From positions 1-64,000 of the forward strand of contig ML769685.1 in the NCBI GenBank assembly GCA_009733575.1: a DNA stretch of 64,000 bases, in the 5' to 3' direction. Below the pieces are notes generated by a model. That model ran no database searches, was not told where the DNA came from, and saw only the letters and a program-made list of their open reading frames with translations. The translations under genes and the position numbers were made by a program. This DNA comes from Gymnopus androsaceus JB14. Taxonomy: Eukaryota; Basidiomycota; Agaricomycetes; Agaricales; Omphalotaceae. This document shows, one piece after another, positions 45,118-55,565 of the stretch (the first letter of the stretch is position 1; the number at the start of each line of letters is the position of its first letter).

Positions 45118-46224
45118 TCACAGTAAAGCCAAGGTAACATCTCCATGTATCCTCGCATTAATCTCGACTGCCACATCAATATCAATTTCCAGTTTCAGCG
45201 CGATAACATGGTCATCATGGGTATCCAAATCCATGTCTCTCAGCTCCTCATAAGTAGGCAACCCAGTCGGATTCTCCTTCTGCATCAGTGTACCATCTGG
45301 GTTCTTCAACGGGTTTCCGAAATGATCTAGAGGCTTAACCATTATACCGGGATTATCACCATGTGGCCAGTTGTCGACCCCTGGTAAAGAAGACCCCCAG
45401 TTTCCGAGAGAGAGACCAGATACTTGGGAATAGTCGGTTCGGTCAGTCCATCTGCTGGAGTTTGAACCAGCATCGGAAGGAGCATAAGCAGGGCTGAAGT
45501 CCCTTACACCCTTGGGTCGCTGAAGAACACGACCCGAAGTTCCAACACCTTCACCTTCTTCGTCTACATGGGGCCAGTCGTTGACACCATGAGGACGTTC
45601 CATGAAACCGGGGTTGTCGCCGTGAGGCCATTGGTCAACGCCAAATCCTCTTTTCTTGCCACGACGGCGACGTTTCTTCTTGGTATCACCGCCTTTTTCG
45701 TTCTCTCCCTGATCTTTACCTGCACCATCTTCTTCGTCCTCCTCGTTGACGTCAGGCAGCTCTGAGTCGGGCTCAGGATTCTCAACCGTGGGCGTGGACG
45801 AACGTTGAGCAGCAGCGACTGCTTCGTCTTCGTCTGAACCCCCAGCTGAGGAAATACTGCGCGGGGTTCGGCTTCGACCACGAGGAGTACGAGGAGGGCG
45901 CGTACGGGAGACTGATGGAGATGAGGTACGGGACTGGGAAGCCTGTGAGGCAGGACGAGAGTTAGGTTGAGATGTAGGACGAGATTGATTAGCCTGAGTT
46001 CTAGACGCAGGACGGGTTTGGTTTGGGGTAGGATTGTTAGATGCCTGCGAAGTAGGACGAGATTGATTAGCCTGAGCTCTAGACGCAGGACGGGAGTGGT
46101 TCGGGGTGGAATTGTTATATGCCTGCGAAGCTGGGCGTGAGGCCTGGGACGGAGGCCTGTTCGACGCTTGGGACGTTGGTCGCGATTCGACCTTACCCTG
46201 GTTCTCGTTCGAGGATTGGCTCAT
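45118..46224 (-). CDS. Pro/Ser/Gln-rich protein of unknown function with conserved C-terminus
   Basis: An uninterrupted frame of 368 residues from ATG 46224 to TGA 45118. Residues 1-120 are disordered imperfect repeats of about 18 residues (SRPTSQASN-NPTPNQTRPAS). An acidic patch and a strongly basic stretch (KKKRRRRGKKRGF, a likely nuclear signal) follow. Then the motif DQWPHGDNPGFMERP appears three times in variant form. The C-terminus has LKLEIDIDVAVEINARIHGDVTLALL-type strands; the pattern is split here to its core EINARIHGDVTLALL, which I remember from unnamed fungal proteins. An in-frame upstream exon from ATG 46378 (MTSK) is possible but the phases do not join cleanly. The Ngaro-like element ends only about 50 bp beyond that ATG. 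Confidence 0.7.
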   Translation of the reverse strand: MSQSSNENQGKVESRPTSQASNRPPSQASRPASQAYNNSTPNHSRPASRAQANQSRPTSQASNNPTPNQTRPASRTQANQSRPTSQPNSRPASQASQSRTSSPSVSRTRPPRTPRGRSRTPRSISSAGGSDEDEAVAAAQRSSTPTVENPEPDSELPDVNEEDEEDGAGKDQGENEKGGDTKKKRRRRGKKRGFGVDQWPHGDNPGFMERPHGVNDWPHVDEEGEGVGTSGRVLQRPKGVRDFSPAYAPSDAGSNSSRWTDRTDYSQVSGLSLGNWGSSLPGVDNWPHGDNPGIMVKPLDHFGNPLKNPDGTLMQKENPTGLPTYEELRDMDLDTHDDHVIALKLEIDIDVAVEINARIHGDVTLALL

Positions 46225-46426
46225 TCGATTTGCTTCTGTGGTTGGTATCAGAATTGACAACGACCAAGCTTACCTCGACTTGGTCGATGAACGAGCAAGA
46301 GTTACGAATTCCTTTTGAACATATTCTGTCGTCATCGATCAGAAAAGTGGAGACTTGAGCGCGTACCTTCGACGTCATTTTGCTATTTCAAAGTATGACA
46401 TCTGCGGGTTGGATACCGCCTCCCGG
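46225..46426. other. 5' region of the gene at 45118, trimmed by the retroelement
   Basis: Contains a possible short first exon (ATG at 46378 on the minus strand) and two intron-like GT...AG segments. The host promoter beyond 46427 has been displaced more than 5.6 kb by the retrotransposon. Confidence 0.4.
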
Positions 46427-46519
46427 ATAAGCTAGGCTATGGCTAGTTCGAGATAAGTGAATATAAATTAATTCAGAATACTACTTGCGAAGGGGTTTGG
46501 CTGGGCTTTAGCCCCGCGC
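46427..46519 (-). repeat. Split direct repeat B2
   Basis: About 93 bp matching B1 (46725-46816) almost base for base, from ATAAGCTAGGCTATGGC to TTTAGCCCCGCGC. Its outer edge at 46427 is the 3' end of the element. Confidence 0.9.
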
Positions 46520-46602
46520 GGGTGGGCAAATAAATTTAACACACGCGGAGACTAAAGCTGTAGCATACAGCTGGGAGAGATTAATAGGAGTGGGTGGGTG
46601 GG

Positions 46603-46724
46603 TAAGCGATAAAAGGCTATGAATTCGACGGCGGTGAGAGTCGAAAGCAACGAGTTAATAGGCTGACTCACACCGCCTGGCTGGCTTATCCTCTGATAAG
46701 CCGCCTCTGGCAACTTATCTCGGA
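46603..46724 (-). repeat. Split direct repeat A2
   Basis: 122 bp matching A1 (51941-52080) except that A1 has an 18-bp extra segment containing GGCGCC palindromic sequence. It directly abuts B1 at 46724/46725. Confidence 0.9.
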
Positions 46725-46816
46725 ATAAGCTAGGCTATGGCTAGTTCGAGATAAGTGAATATAAATTAATTCAGAATACTACTTGCGAAGGGGTTTGGCT
46801 GGGCTTTAGCCCCGCG
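46725..46816 (-). repeat. Split direct repeat B1
   Basis: 92 bp, second copy of B. It lies next to A2, recreating the end-to-end junction of the element. Confidence 0.9.
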
Positions 46817-46974
46817 CTCCCGCCCGTGGTCGCCGGGTGAGCCGGACGACCCAAACAGAGCCAGAGCTCAATCGAAGGGAGAACGGCGGGCGCGGGCGAG
46901 AAGAAACCCAAACAGAGCTTGGCTCTGGCTAAACTTCAAGAAATGTATAAGGGAATTAAGTATAGTAATAATAA

Positions 46975-48663
46975 TTAATCTTCGGTAATATCAATGCCAC
47001 TAATACAGGCATCGATAAGGGAATTGGGAATGTTGTTGGCTTTCTGGTAATTGTCTAGAGTACGTTTGAGTCTTGATATCTGGCCGGAATCGTAAGCTTT
47101 AAGTATATGAGTAGGTAGAATATCTTCAAAACGACGCCAGTAGAGTAAGAATGCAAGAGAAGTCCAACCACCAACAGCAGCTACTACTTCTGGAGTGACG
47201 CCTGCTAGTAGGAGTTCGACTGCACCTCCGATGCGAAAGCTATGGCCGTGGACGTGTTCAAGACCTGCGGACTTCCAGATCCGGTCGCAGAATGCAAGAA
47301 ATGTGGATTTGACCATGTGATGGGGTGAACCTTGGTCATCGAGGTAAGCGAATAGGGAGAAGGTGGGAGGTACATATGCGTTGGCGGCCATGTGGCGTTC
47401 AATAGCAAGGGAAGGGCATAGTATTTGGAGAGATTGATGCTGTGCAGTGCCGACCACAGAGGCTCCGAGTTCCTTTGTGGTTTTAGACCATGGGATTCGG
47501 AAAGTGACGGCCTTGCGAGAGCGGTCGGGATTCATAGAGAAAGAGATGTTGGTGGTGCGGGATGCGTGGTATTTGGGGTTGAATCCGTTCTTGGACGGGA
47601 TAGTCAGTTCACCTGAATTTGTGATTATTAATATGAATAATATGGAAATGAATTGAAGTACCTAGGCGGCGACAGCCCCAGAATGCAATGGAAGCGACTG
47701 CCCAGATGGCGCAGTGGAATGGAATGGAGAAATCGAGTGCGACGTAGAGTGCTAACATGTGCGCTAGTGTGATTGGATTGCGTTGGGGACGTTTACAGTT
47801 AGCGCCAGCAGTTCTTGCAGCAGTACGCGCGAAACGGATTAGACGTGAACTTGCAGGCCAGGGTGCACCTGCCAATTCGTGCCAAGCTCGTAGACCTGAA
47901 AGCCAGTTCTTGACGCAAGAACCCGAGACTTTTCCCATATGGAAACCAATGAAAGCGATAATGAGAGTTTCGTTGGCGGGCATACGAAGGCTTTCAGGAA
48001 TTGACATTTGGTCGCAAAATTGGTTCCAACGTAGAGGACCAGCACCATAAGACTGCTTAGTTGAATCTGCGAGACCAGCGAAAACAGCTTTGTCACCCAA
48101 TTCGATGATCTCGGGTGGAAAAATAGAGGAATTTGTAAGACGTTTCTCGATAGAGAATGGGGTCTGCCATGCGTGTAAACGGTCTTTTGCTCGAATGTTG
48201 GGTCGGAGGGAGTTCGGTTGGATGGTAGCATTGGCGGTTGGTTTACGAGGTGCTGGCAGGGCAGGGAGTCGCTCGGGTGGACGGGAGAATGGGGTAGTGG
48301 ATGCAGCTGGGTCAGGTGAATGTTGGTTGTTGGCCCGGTAGCGCTCACGGAGGGAGGGAAAACGGTTGTGAAGAAGAGGGGATGGAGTGGAAGGCTCGGT
48401 AGCTTTGGTGGGATAGTTTTGGTGAGTAGCGAAGCGGTTGCGAAGAGAGAAACGGGAATTTCGAGTGGCCAACGGGCGTGGAATGTTGGCACTCGCAACT
48501 GAACTATCAGCCGCAGGAATGGGTAGTTTACTAAATAAGAAGTAAGCAATGAAAAGGTGAGAATTAAAAAGATGTCGAACCTCGACATAATAGAATAAAG
48601 CATGATTGAGCTCATCAGGGAGCTGAAATTGTAGTGGGAGACGATCCTCCTGAGGACCCAAAA
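46975..48663 (-). CDS. Tyrosine recombinase of the Ngaro-like element, one intron
   Basis: The frame continues from the RNase H region and runs to 47662. A 49-bp GT-AG intron (47661-47613) follows, and the last exon is 47612-46975. The join restores the first catalytic site as FWGCRRLGELTIPS. The HxxR box is HGHSFRIGGA, and the nucleophilic Tyr is in GWTSLAFLLYWRR, with the expected Trp in VGGW. The upstream part (residues about 150-300) is a helical core-binding domain ending LSGLRAWHELAGAPWP. All catalytic residues (R, H, R, W, Y) are present. The recombinase inserts the circular DNA intermediate without target duplication. It would be translated only through the TGA at 48757 or from an internal start. 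Confidence 0.85.
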
Positions 48664-50772
48664 TTCCATGCGAAATTGGGTCGGCAGGATTCTTGGCTGA
48701 CTCGATGTATTCGAGTTCAGGTTGGATGTAGAGGGGGCCGATAGTGGCGCAGATTCAACGAATAGACATGTTAATCCAGTAGTTCGGACTGCGGGATTTA
48801 TGCATGGCACCGATGGTGCCTTGGTTGTCCGAATGAATGAGTAGACGGATGTTTTCAAAGCCCATTGCTTTGAGGAAATAGATGAGAATTTCGATTGCGA
48901 CTGTTTCAAGCCAGCAGATATCACGGCCTTCGATTTTCCAGTCATCGGCTAAATGGAAAGCGGCCCATCTGCCTCCGATGATAATGCCGATACCCCAGTC
49001 AGTGGAAGCATCCACGAAGATCTCCAAATCCTGAAGAGGACCCAACTCATGCAGTTGGCGGTAGAATAACGGATCTTGAAGTTGTTGGATCCACCATTCA
49101 ACTTCGTGGATGATCTTGTCTGGGGTATTTGCCCTTTTCAACCTCGTGGTTGCGGTATGAAGACATGAAGTTGGAGAAGGGAGGAAGATGGGTCTTGCCA
49201 TGGCTGTAAACGAATGCGATGTGACAGAGGGTGCCGTGAATGGATTCAACCTTGACTCTGGGGGTTAAGCGGCGGCGATAGGTGTTTAGGAAATCTTCCA
49301 AACGGTAGAGGTATTTCAGTCTCTTCTCCTCAGGAAGACTGACGCGTTTGTGTTCGAGGTCCCAGAGGAAACCAATAAAGGTGAAAATGAAGACGAAATA
49401 TCGTTCGCCCTTGTCAGGGTGCCAAGGGAATCCAAGCTCAGAGATGAGGTTGAATAAGTCGTCGCGATTGAAATAGTCGTAGGAACCCAAAGCATTGAGA
49501 GTGATGAAAGCGGCGAGATCGTCTTCTATCTTGGCAATAGGTGTTATACCAAATGACTGCCATATGTCACGACCTGCACCAGACACCATACCGGAATTGG
49601 AACTGGCGGAGGCAGCACCAAATGCGTAGCAGTGCTCTGCCCAGAATTTTCCATCGGGATCACGTACAACCATGTACGGTTTGTCTTGGGGGCGCAAAGG
49701 GATGGTGCGGTGGAATTTCGAAATGTCCATAGTGCAAACTTTGGTACCTGGGGGTGCAGAAACAACCTGCGCGAGTAAAGTAAGAGAAGCGAGTTTAGCG
49801 AATGGAATAGCGAATGAGAATCGGGAGATATCTCGGCGAATAACGGCGAATAGAGGGTAGATAACCCAGCGAATTATGGGTAGGAACCCAGCAAATAATG
49901 GGGCAGAGAAGCCCGGGTGAATAGATTGGGATTAGGATAGGAAGAATTACCAAATTTGCTGTATAAACAGCTGAGTCAAATGAAGTAGGAAAGTCTTCTT
50001 TGAGGATATACGAGTTGATACAGGGAACTGAATTACCCAAGGAATCGCAGCCATCTTTGGAGAGATTGCGGCAGACACGACGCTTAGGGGGTTTGTCGGG
50101 ACCTTGGACTTGCTTGACTATGATAAAAGGAGAGCAAAAGAAGAAACCACGCATTATGGTTTCCATCTCAGCTTTGGAGAAAGGACCCGACATGCGATTG
50201 GCGGCAGCTTCTTCAAGTATATAGTCCCAGACAACGTTTGGATGCTTGTCGACTGAGGAATGATTCGGGATAATTATGCTTTCATGTAAGGTAGGCATGT
50301 TGCCAAGCGGGAAACCCGTAGTTAGATATTCAACAAGGAAAGGGTAGCGGTCCCAGAGGTTGCATCTGGTCAATTCGATGGCAAAAGCAGGAGCATTGTA
50401 AGGCGTGATAATGCGGTCATAGAGTTCCAAGAAGTCGGGCGGAGTATTAGGGATCGGAGAGCGATACATCTTTGTCAGTGAAAAATTGTGCCAAGGAAGA
50501 GCGGGAGTGAGGGAATTGGATGCAAATGGATTAATGACCTGCGGGACGGGAGACGCGACAGCTTGGGTCCCATCTGAGTGCAGGGTGCGGGCCGCCGCAG
50601 AAAGTGCAAACATGACTGGCACTTGGGCATTTCTTGGTACAGGAAGAGAAGATGTTCCAGTAGGTGCAGAGGCGCACCTTGCTGGTTGGATGAAGGAGCT
50701 CCTTCCCATCTCGGAGTGCCCACTTGGAAGGTCCATGTGAGGAATCGTTGTGATTGAAGAAGGTATGACCAA
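48664..50772 (-). CDS. Reverse transcriptase/RNase H of the Ngaro-like element, one intron, two lesions
   Basis: The frame overlaps the end of Gag and opens before 50700. The first part has LHESIIIPNHSSVDKHPN (the IPPNH-like block) and FIIVKQVQGPDKPPKRRVCRNLS. A phase-0 intron (49950-49767, 184 bp) follows YTANL and rejoins VVSAPPGTKVCTMDISKFHR, giving the palm Asp. The DD motif is in KIEDDLAAF. RNase H follows: EIFVDASTDWGIGI, then the Glu in WLETVAIEIL and Asp in IHSDNQGTIGA. One frameshift near 49130 (GAGGTTGAAAAG, an extra base) and an in-frame TGA at 48757-48755 (CGA to TGA by a C-to-T change) interrupt it. Both are single-base events, so the copy is young. Confidence 0.85.
49767..49950 (-). 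other. Intron in the RT gene with ATTCGC repeats
   Basis: 184-bp GT-AG intron in the pol gene. Inside it the hexamer ATTCGC occurs at least six times in about 100 bases (minus strand). Removing the intron joins conserved RT sequence exactly in frame. Confidence 0.7.
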
Positions 50773-51904
50773 CGCCTCCGCAGATGATGCAACAAGGCTC
50801 GCGGGAGGCTTTGTCCTTGTTGCCGGTCGGAAAGGAGTTCGAGGAAGTCACAGGAGGAGGGTTGTCGTACGCAGGTTTCGAAGCCTTTGGGTTCGAGAAG
50901 TGGGAGCGTCGAGTGGAAGAGGAGGGTTGGGCTGAGTTGTTGACCGAGGAAACTTCAAGACTATCGAGGCGCGATTTAACGCGACCCCACTCGGTTCTGT
51001 AATCAAAGAGATCGAAGACCGTTTTCTTGTTCTGGTGCTTCTGACGGAGCTCGAGCTCAATGTCCTTCCACAAGTCATACAGCTTGACCGAATCAGGCTG
51101 GTTCTCAATAAAGCCAAAGTGCTTTTTGTAGAACTGGGGCTCGTTGGCCTCATCACCTTCCGCATACAGCGATGATTGGTAGACGAAGAAGTTTGCTGTG
51201 GCTTCCAACCACTCGAAGTGTTCCATGTCCAAATCTTGTGTAGGTCCCGCGTCACGGCTATCCTTGACCTTTTTAATTACGTCGGCAAGGTCCATGATCT
51301 GTGGCTTTCCTTCAATATGCGAGATTTTAGTGCGATGGAAGGAGATGGAATTGTTGTTCAGGAATTCGACGTTCCTGTTGGTGAACAAAGCGAGAGGGAT
51401 ATGGTAGCCGTAAAGGCCAAGGTCGAGGAAGGCTTGGTCGAAGGAGACGTTCGGAGGTGCAGTTGGGTCAATTTCGTAGAGTTCCTCGTTGGTTCTGAAA
51501 CGTTTCGAGGGCTGAGTACCAGGAGCGTCGGGAGATGCATCATCTCCTTCTCTGGGCCTTGATCTCAACAATTTCCGTTTATCCGCTAACCAACTGAGAG
51601 TATGAGCTGAGAGCCAGCACTTAACTCTCTCGAAATAAGAGTGGTCCCTCGTCATCTTTTCGTATTCCTCTTCTGGGATGGATATATAGGAAGAGGCGTC
51701 AGAGACACTGTCGTCGCCACTGACAACGCGTTCGCGACGTGCAGCGTTGCGAGTCTGTTTCTGGTAATTAAGTTTGAGCTTCGAATCGATAGGAAGTTTC
51801 TGAATTCGAGCAACGGTCTGCGGATCTTTGTGTGTTTTCCTAACGCGACTGGCGGATTCTACCGAAGGATCGTTGGGAAGGGGGCCGTTGCGGATAATAG
51901 CCAT
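50531..51904 (-). CDS. Gag-like protein of the Ngaro-like element, intact
   Basis: 457 residues from ATG 51904 to the stop at 50531, with no break. Residues 1-110 are basic and coiled; about 150-330 form a capsid-like helical region (RNVEFLNNNSISFHR, HFEWLEATANFFVYQSS). The C-terminus has a zinc knuckle CCIICGGVGHTFFNHN (CX2CX4HX4H) and a second Cys-rich cluster (CTYWNIFSSC...CPSASHVCTFCGGPH). The end overlaps the RT frame by about 240 bases, so RT must be expressed from its own start or by frameshift. Confidence 0.8.
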   Translation of the reverse strand: MAIIRNGPLPNDPSVESASRVRKTHKDPQTVARIQKLPIDSKLKLNYQKQTRNAARRERVVSGDDSVSDASSYISIPEEEYEKMTRDHSYFERVKCWLSAHTLSWLADKRKLLRSRPREGDDASPDAPGTQPSKRFRTNEELYEIDPTAPPNVSFDQAFLDLGLYGYHIPLALFTNRNVEFLNNNSISFHRTKISHIEGKPQIMDLADVIKKVKDSRDAGPTQDLDMEHFEWLEATANFFVYQSSLYAEGDEANEPQFYKKHFGFIENQPDSVKLYDLWKDIELELRQKHQNKKTVFDLFDYRTEWGRVKSRLDSLEVSSVNNSAQPSSSTRRSHFSNPKASKPAYDNPPPVTSSNSFPTGNKDKASREPCCIICGGVGHTFFNHNDSSHGPSKWALRDGKELLHPTSKVRLCTYWNIFSSCTKKCPSASHVCTFCGGPHPALRWDPSCRVSRPAGH

Positions 51905-51940
51905 ATTTTATAGAACGAGAGGACGAAAGGACGCGAGTAA

Positions 51941-52080
51941 TAAGCGATAAAAGGCTATGAATTCGACGGCGGTGAGAGTCGAAAGCAACGAGTTAATAGG
52001 CGCCGATCAGGCGCCTGGCTGACTCACACCGCCTGGCTGGCTTATCCTCTGATAAGCCGCCTCTGGCAACTTATCTCGGA
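51941..52080 (-). repeat. Split direct repeat A1
   Basis: 140 bp, the 5' end of the element on the minus strand. It matches A2 apart from an 18-bp internal insertion. The outer edge TTATCTCGGA|GTGTTC marks the junction with flanking DNA. Confidence 0.9.
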
Positions 52081-55000
52081 GTGTTCTATGTCGGAGTGAT
52101 GTGACCTTCCGCTCACCGCCACTCGCGCGGCTAGCGCAAACCCACAGGACGGATCCTCGCGTTTTCATTGAACATTTTACAGCTTTTCATCATACCGCTT
52201 TCTGTTCAACAGAACTCGGGTGTCGTTTTTCTTCTCAAAATAAAGCTGAGTGTCATAAAAATTTCAAGCTCAACTTTCAAGGCCGCGCACAGTTCATGCA
52301 TAGTAGTGTTACCTCGGCTTGGGTTCGGCTTAAAGTAAAAAATTGCATTTACTAGTGCGAGAATGCACTCCAGATCTGAAGTAAGTATCTCAAATGAGGG
52401 ATATCATCAGCAAAATGTGTATGATGCAGGCAGTTCTTGAGTGAACTGTCTAGAGTTCCCAGCACTCCAGTTTCCCAGGACCCAGATGGTCCGGCCGATG
52501 CTGGAGGGGATGCTTATAATACTGGAAAGTGCTGTGTGGCACTGTCCAGTGCTATTATCTATGTACTGCTACCAGCAATAGGCCAGTGCCTATTCATTGC
52601 AATCTATATACTTTTTACATATACTGAGCCTGGTAAGTCACCCCAATCTTCTTTGTTAACTGGGCCTGGTTCAGTCCAGCAGCCATGCTTCAAGAACAAC
52701 AATGTATTGAGAGACAGCCCAAGGGGCTGCAAATTTTCAAAAAGTTGACTGCAGGTCAAACTTTTTGGAACTAGACTTTTGGTCGGACTAACTAACTATG
52801 TAAGCATTCCCATGCACCATATATGGTAAATCAAGATTAGATATTGTATTTTTCTGTCTCAGAGCTACCAGTCAGACTATCCCAAGCTTTTTATAGACTG
52901 TATTTACTATGAATCTTGAAAGGACACCTTTTAGAAAACTAGGGATCCACGCTGTAACCATATAATATGGCTTACGGTTACGGTTTACAGTTAGCCGTAC
53001 CCATACCATATGTGCAACTTAGCACAAAAATATACAGTATGGCTTTATTACAGGTGACCACCATAAGAAACTGTATGAAGACAGCCATATACGGTTTTAT
53101 ATGGGCCATAATTTACCAAAGTAGATGTCCTCCTGTATGCCCTCCTGTATGTCCATCTTCACAGTACCCAACTCCAACACAACAGTAACCCTGCCTCTGC
53201 CACAAATATAATGAGATGCATGAAGAATATGTTACTCTGTTTGACTTTCTCACTCTTCACAGATTTTTTCATAGTTCACCTTTGAATATGTCCACATTAT
53301 GGCTTGAATGAGAACTAAATATTGACATGCCTGAAAAAAATTAGCTTAAGAATCAATGTTTGGCCTTTAGTACTTGCTGTGAATCCATCAGGTTTCAAAT
53401 TTATGGTCTGCACTGACTCCAGGGATGCAACGACTAACCAAAGGGAGGTATATACATCTGTTGATTTTTCAAGCATTTCCAAGAATGACCTTTGTCAAAT
53501 GCTCGGTGATTGCTGTGGAGCGTATTTTCTCCGGGGGAAGGGATACTATATCTCTCCATCATGCTTGTTTGGAGCCGGACAGAATGTCATTCATCAATGC
53601 AGAGGACACAGAATATATACATCTCAGGACTGACTGGAATTTTTTACTTCCAAATTAGGGAAATGGTGTGGCAAATACTTCTATATAAGGTGCAGAAGGG
53701 GCGAGGGGGGGTCACTCAAGAGTCAAGACCTCAAAGCTGAAATATAACAACTTGGTGGATTGAACACCCCTTGAGTAGGTGAGTTGGTGAGGGTGTTGAA
53801 GTTACTGTGGTGAAATGAAAGGACAGCTTGGAAATAATACCATATATTAAGGAGATCTAATTTGCACCTATACTACCCCATCCCTGCCCCAGCAAAGTGC
53901 AGGCACTTTCTTGTCATTTAAAGTCCTTTACACTGCACAATATTGGTGAGATGGCTAAGTGGTCCAGGGCACTAGACTAAAGAAACCAGGTGCATTTGAT
54001 GCACAATTTATCTGGTCCAAAACGGTTTCGGTTCAAATTCCCATGTCATACATCACATGTCTGTTTGATTATTTTTTTATTAGAATTTCATTAGAATTTA
54101 TTTTGGACAATCATTCTGAGCAATCCTTTTAGACCCTTGGGCGTTAGTATCGGATACAATAAACACCGGTACCGTATACTATTGCCGGTGCCAAAGCTGT
54201 ACATATCAAATGTATATCGAATATCAAACTTAGGGGGACTTAAGGCGGCCTTGGGCCCTGTGCATTCAAATCGACTGAATATACACCAATGTAAATAACG
54301 GAATTCAACCGGTGGTACATTTAGCGAAGGAAGATTGTTCCTATTTTAGCTTGGGCCTGAAGACTTGAATTGAATAACGAGGCGGAATTTAACCGGTATG
54401 TAGTACTTATTCTTGAAATACCGCTAAAGCAGCGAAGGAAAATTGTTCCTACTTTAGAAAAGTAAGGCGGGCGCTGAGTCAGACTGCTCTATATCGATCA
54501 CCACCACAAATTGGATGTTGCATGCGTGTACCAAGGACTAGCGAATCAGGGCAAGCATACCGATGTCAAGCACCAGCGAATCAGGGCAAGCATATCAAAG
54601 CCGTATGTCGGACATAACGGATGCGCATACTAGGGATATTTATTTACTGCACAGGCGCTTCTGTTCGTTCCGAGTCCGAGGATATAAGTTCATATAACTT
54701 ACCAGCGCTAGGCGTACGTGCGTTGGGCGTTGGAGTGGATTTCTAGGGGGCGTTGGAGTGAAGGAAGGATCAAGGTGGGAGTGAGAGACAAAGAAGGGTG
54801 TACTATAGATACTCGCGACGAGAAAGAAATCGGAACCGGGAAAGGGTTCTGATACTTGAATCTGGATATATAACTTGATTCAGTAAGCAACTCAAAGACT
54901 GAAAGTATTGAGAGGAATCAGAATTCCCAAGACCAGAAGCTTCGAAGCCTCAGCCACTGATGAAAGATGAAAGACGTGCGGGGTATCACCTTCCTATCCA

Positions 55001-55565
55001 AGCGCGACACCTCAGTCTTTGACATGTATTTCCTCGTTCTGGTGTAAATGTCGATGTCGATGTGGCTTGGAATGGGTTCCTCAGGGTACCTCACGTTTGT
55101 ATCTTGTTAAAATTGGTTTGCTCTTAAATTGCCAGTGGTCAATTCAACGGAGGCAAATATATTTCTTAGATGCTTCGCAGCTTCGTTGAGTGCGGGAAGC
55201 GGGAGACGGTCCGTCATCAAAAGTTTTGTCATGATGCGAGCAAGTCCGCGTCCGGCGGCACGCACGGCAGCTCCTATGATTGGCCAATCAGAGTTACGCG
55301 CCAAGCTTGACATCAAACTGGCGTCAACCGCAATTTGAGACGGCACACGCTGCTACCCCGTTTTCCCCGCAATTCCCCCACCGAGTCAATTATTCCCCAC
55401 TGTAGTGCTAGTGTACGTAGTGGTGGTAAGTAATTGATTCCTGATTCCTGATTCGATTCGATTCGATTTTGATTCTTGGTTCTCTACTGCTAGGTCGCTT
55501 GCTGTGGAACTGGAGATTGAGGAAGAACAGAAAAAAAGAAAGTTGGGAATAGGAATAGGGCATCG
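52081..55565. other. Gene-poor region, repeat fragments only
   Basis: No supported protein gene. At 52405-52510 lies a diverged end fragment of the CATCAGCAAAA element family (matches 27970-28070). A tRNA-like sequence is at 53945-54052. Two adjacent copies of ACTAGCGAATCAGGGCAAGCATA-type sequence lie at about 54535-54595. 55430-55470 is a GATTC-rich run just before the bHLH gene and probably its leader. Confidence 0.5.
53945..54052 (+). other. tRNA-like sequence with pol III A and B boxes (degenerate tRNA or SINE head)
   Basis: GGTGAGA is followed by TGGCTAAGTGG, a near-consensus A box, and 75 bases further on by GGTTCAAATTC, a near-consensus B box. In between lies CTAGACTAAAG, as in the anticodon arm of leucine tRNAs, and then a hairpin ACCAG...CTGGT. 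The 3' acceptor side (TGTCATA) pairs only partly with the 5' side, so a working tRNA is unlikely. An AT-rich tail with TTATTTTTT follows, as in SINEs. Confidence 0.35.

Larger units (their letters stand above)
46427..52080 (-). mobile_element. Ngaro-like tyrosine-recombinase retrotransposon, structurally complete (5.65 kb)
   Basis: Read on the minus strand, the element is A1 (52080-51941), Gag, RT/RNase H, tyrosine recombinase, B1 (46816-46725), A2 (46724-46603), an 83-bp spacer, B2 (46519-46427). These are the split direct repeats that define Ngaro/PAT-type DIRS retrotransposons. B1 and A2 abut, so B1-A2 is the sequence expected when the two ends of the element are joined in a circle. There is no target-site duplication, as expected for recombinase-mediated insertion. 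Defects seen are few: one in-frame TGA and one frameshift. The element sits in the promoter region of the gene at 45118. Confidence 0.9.
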
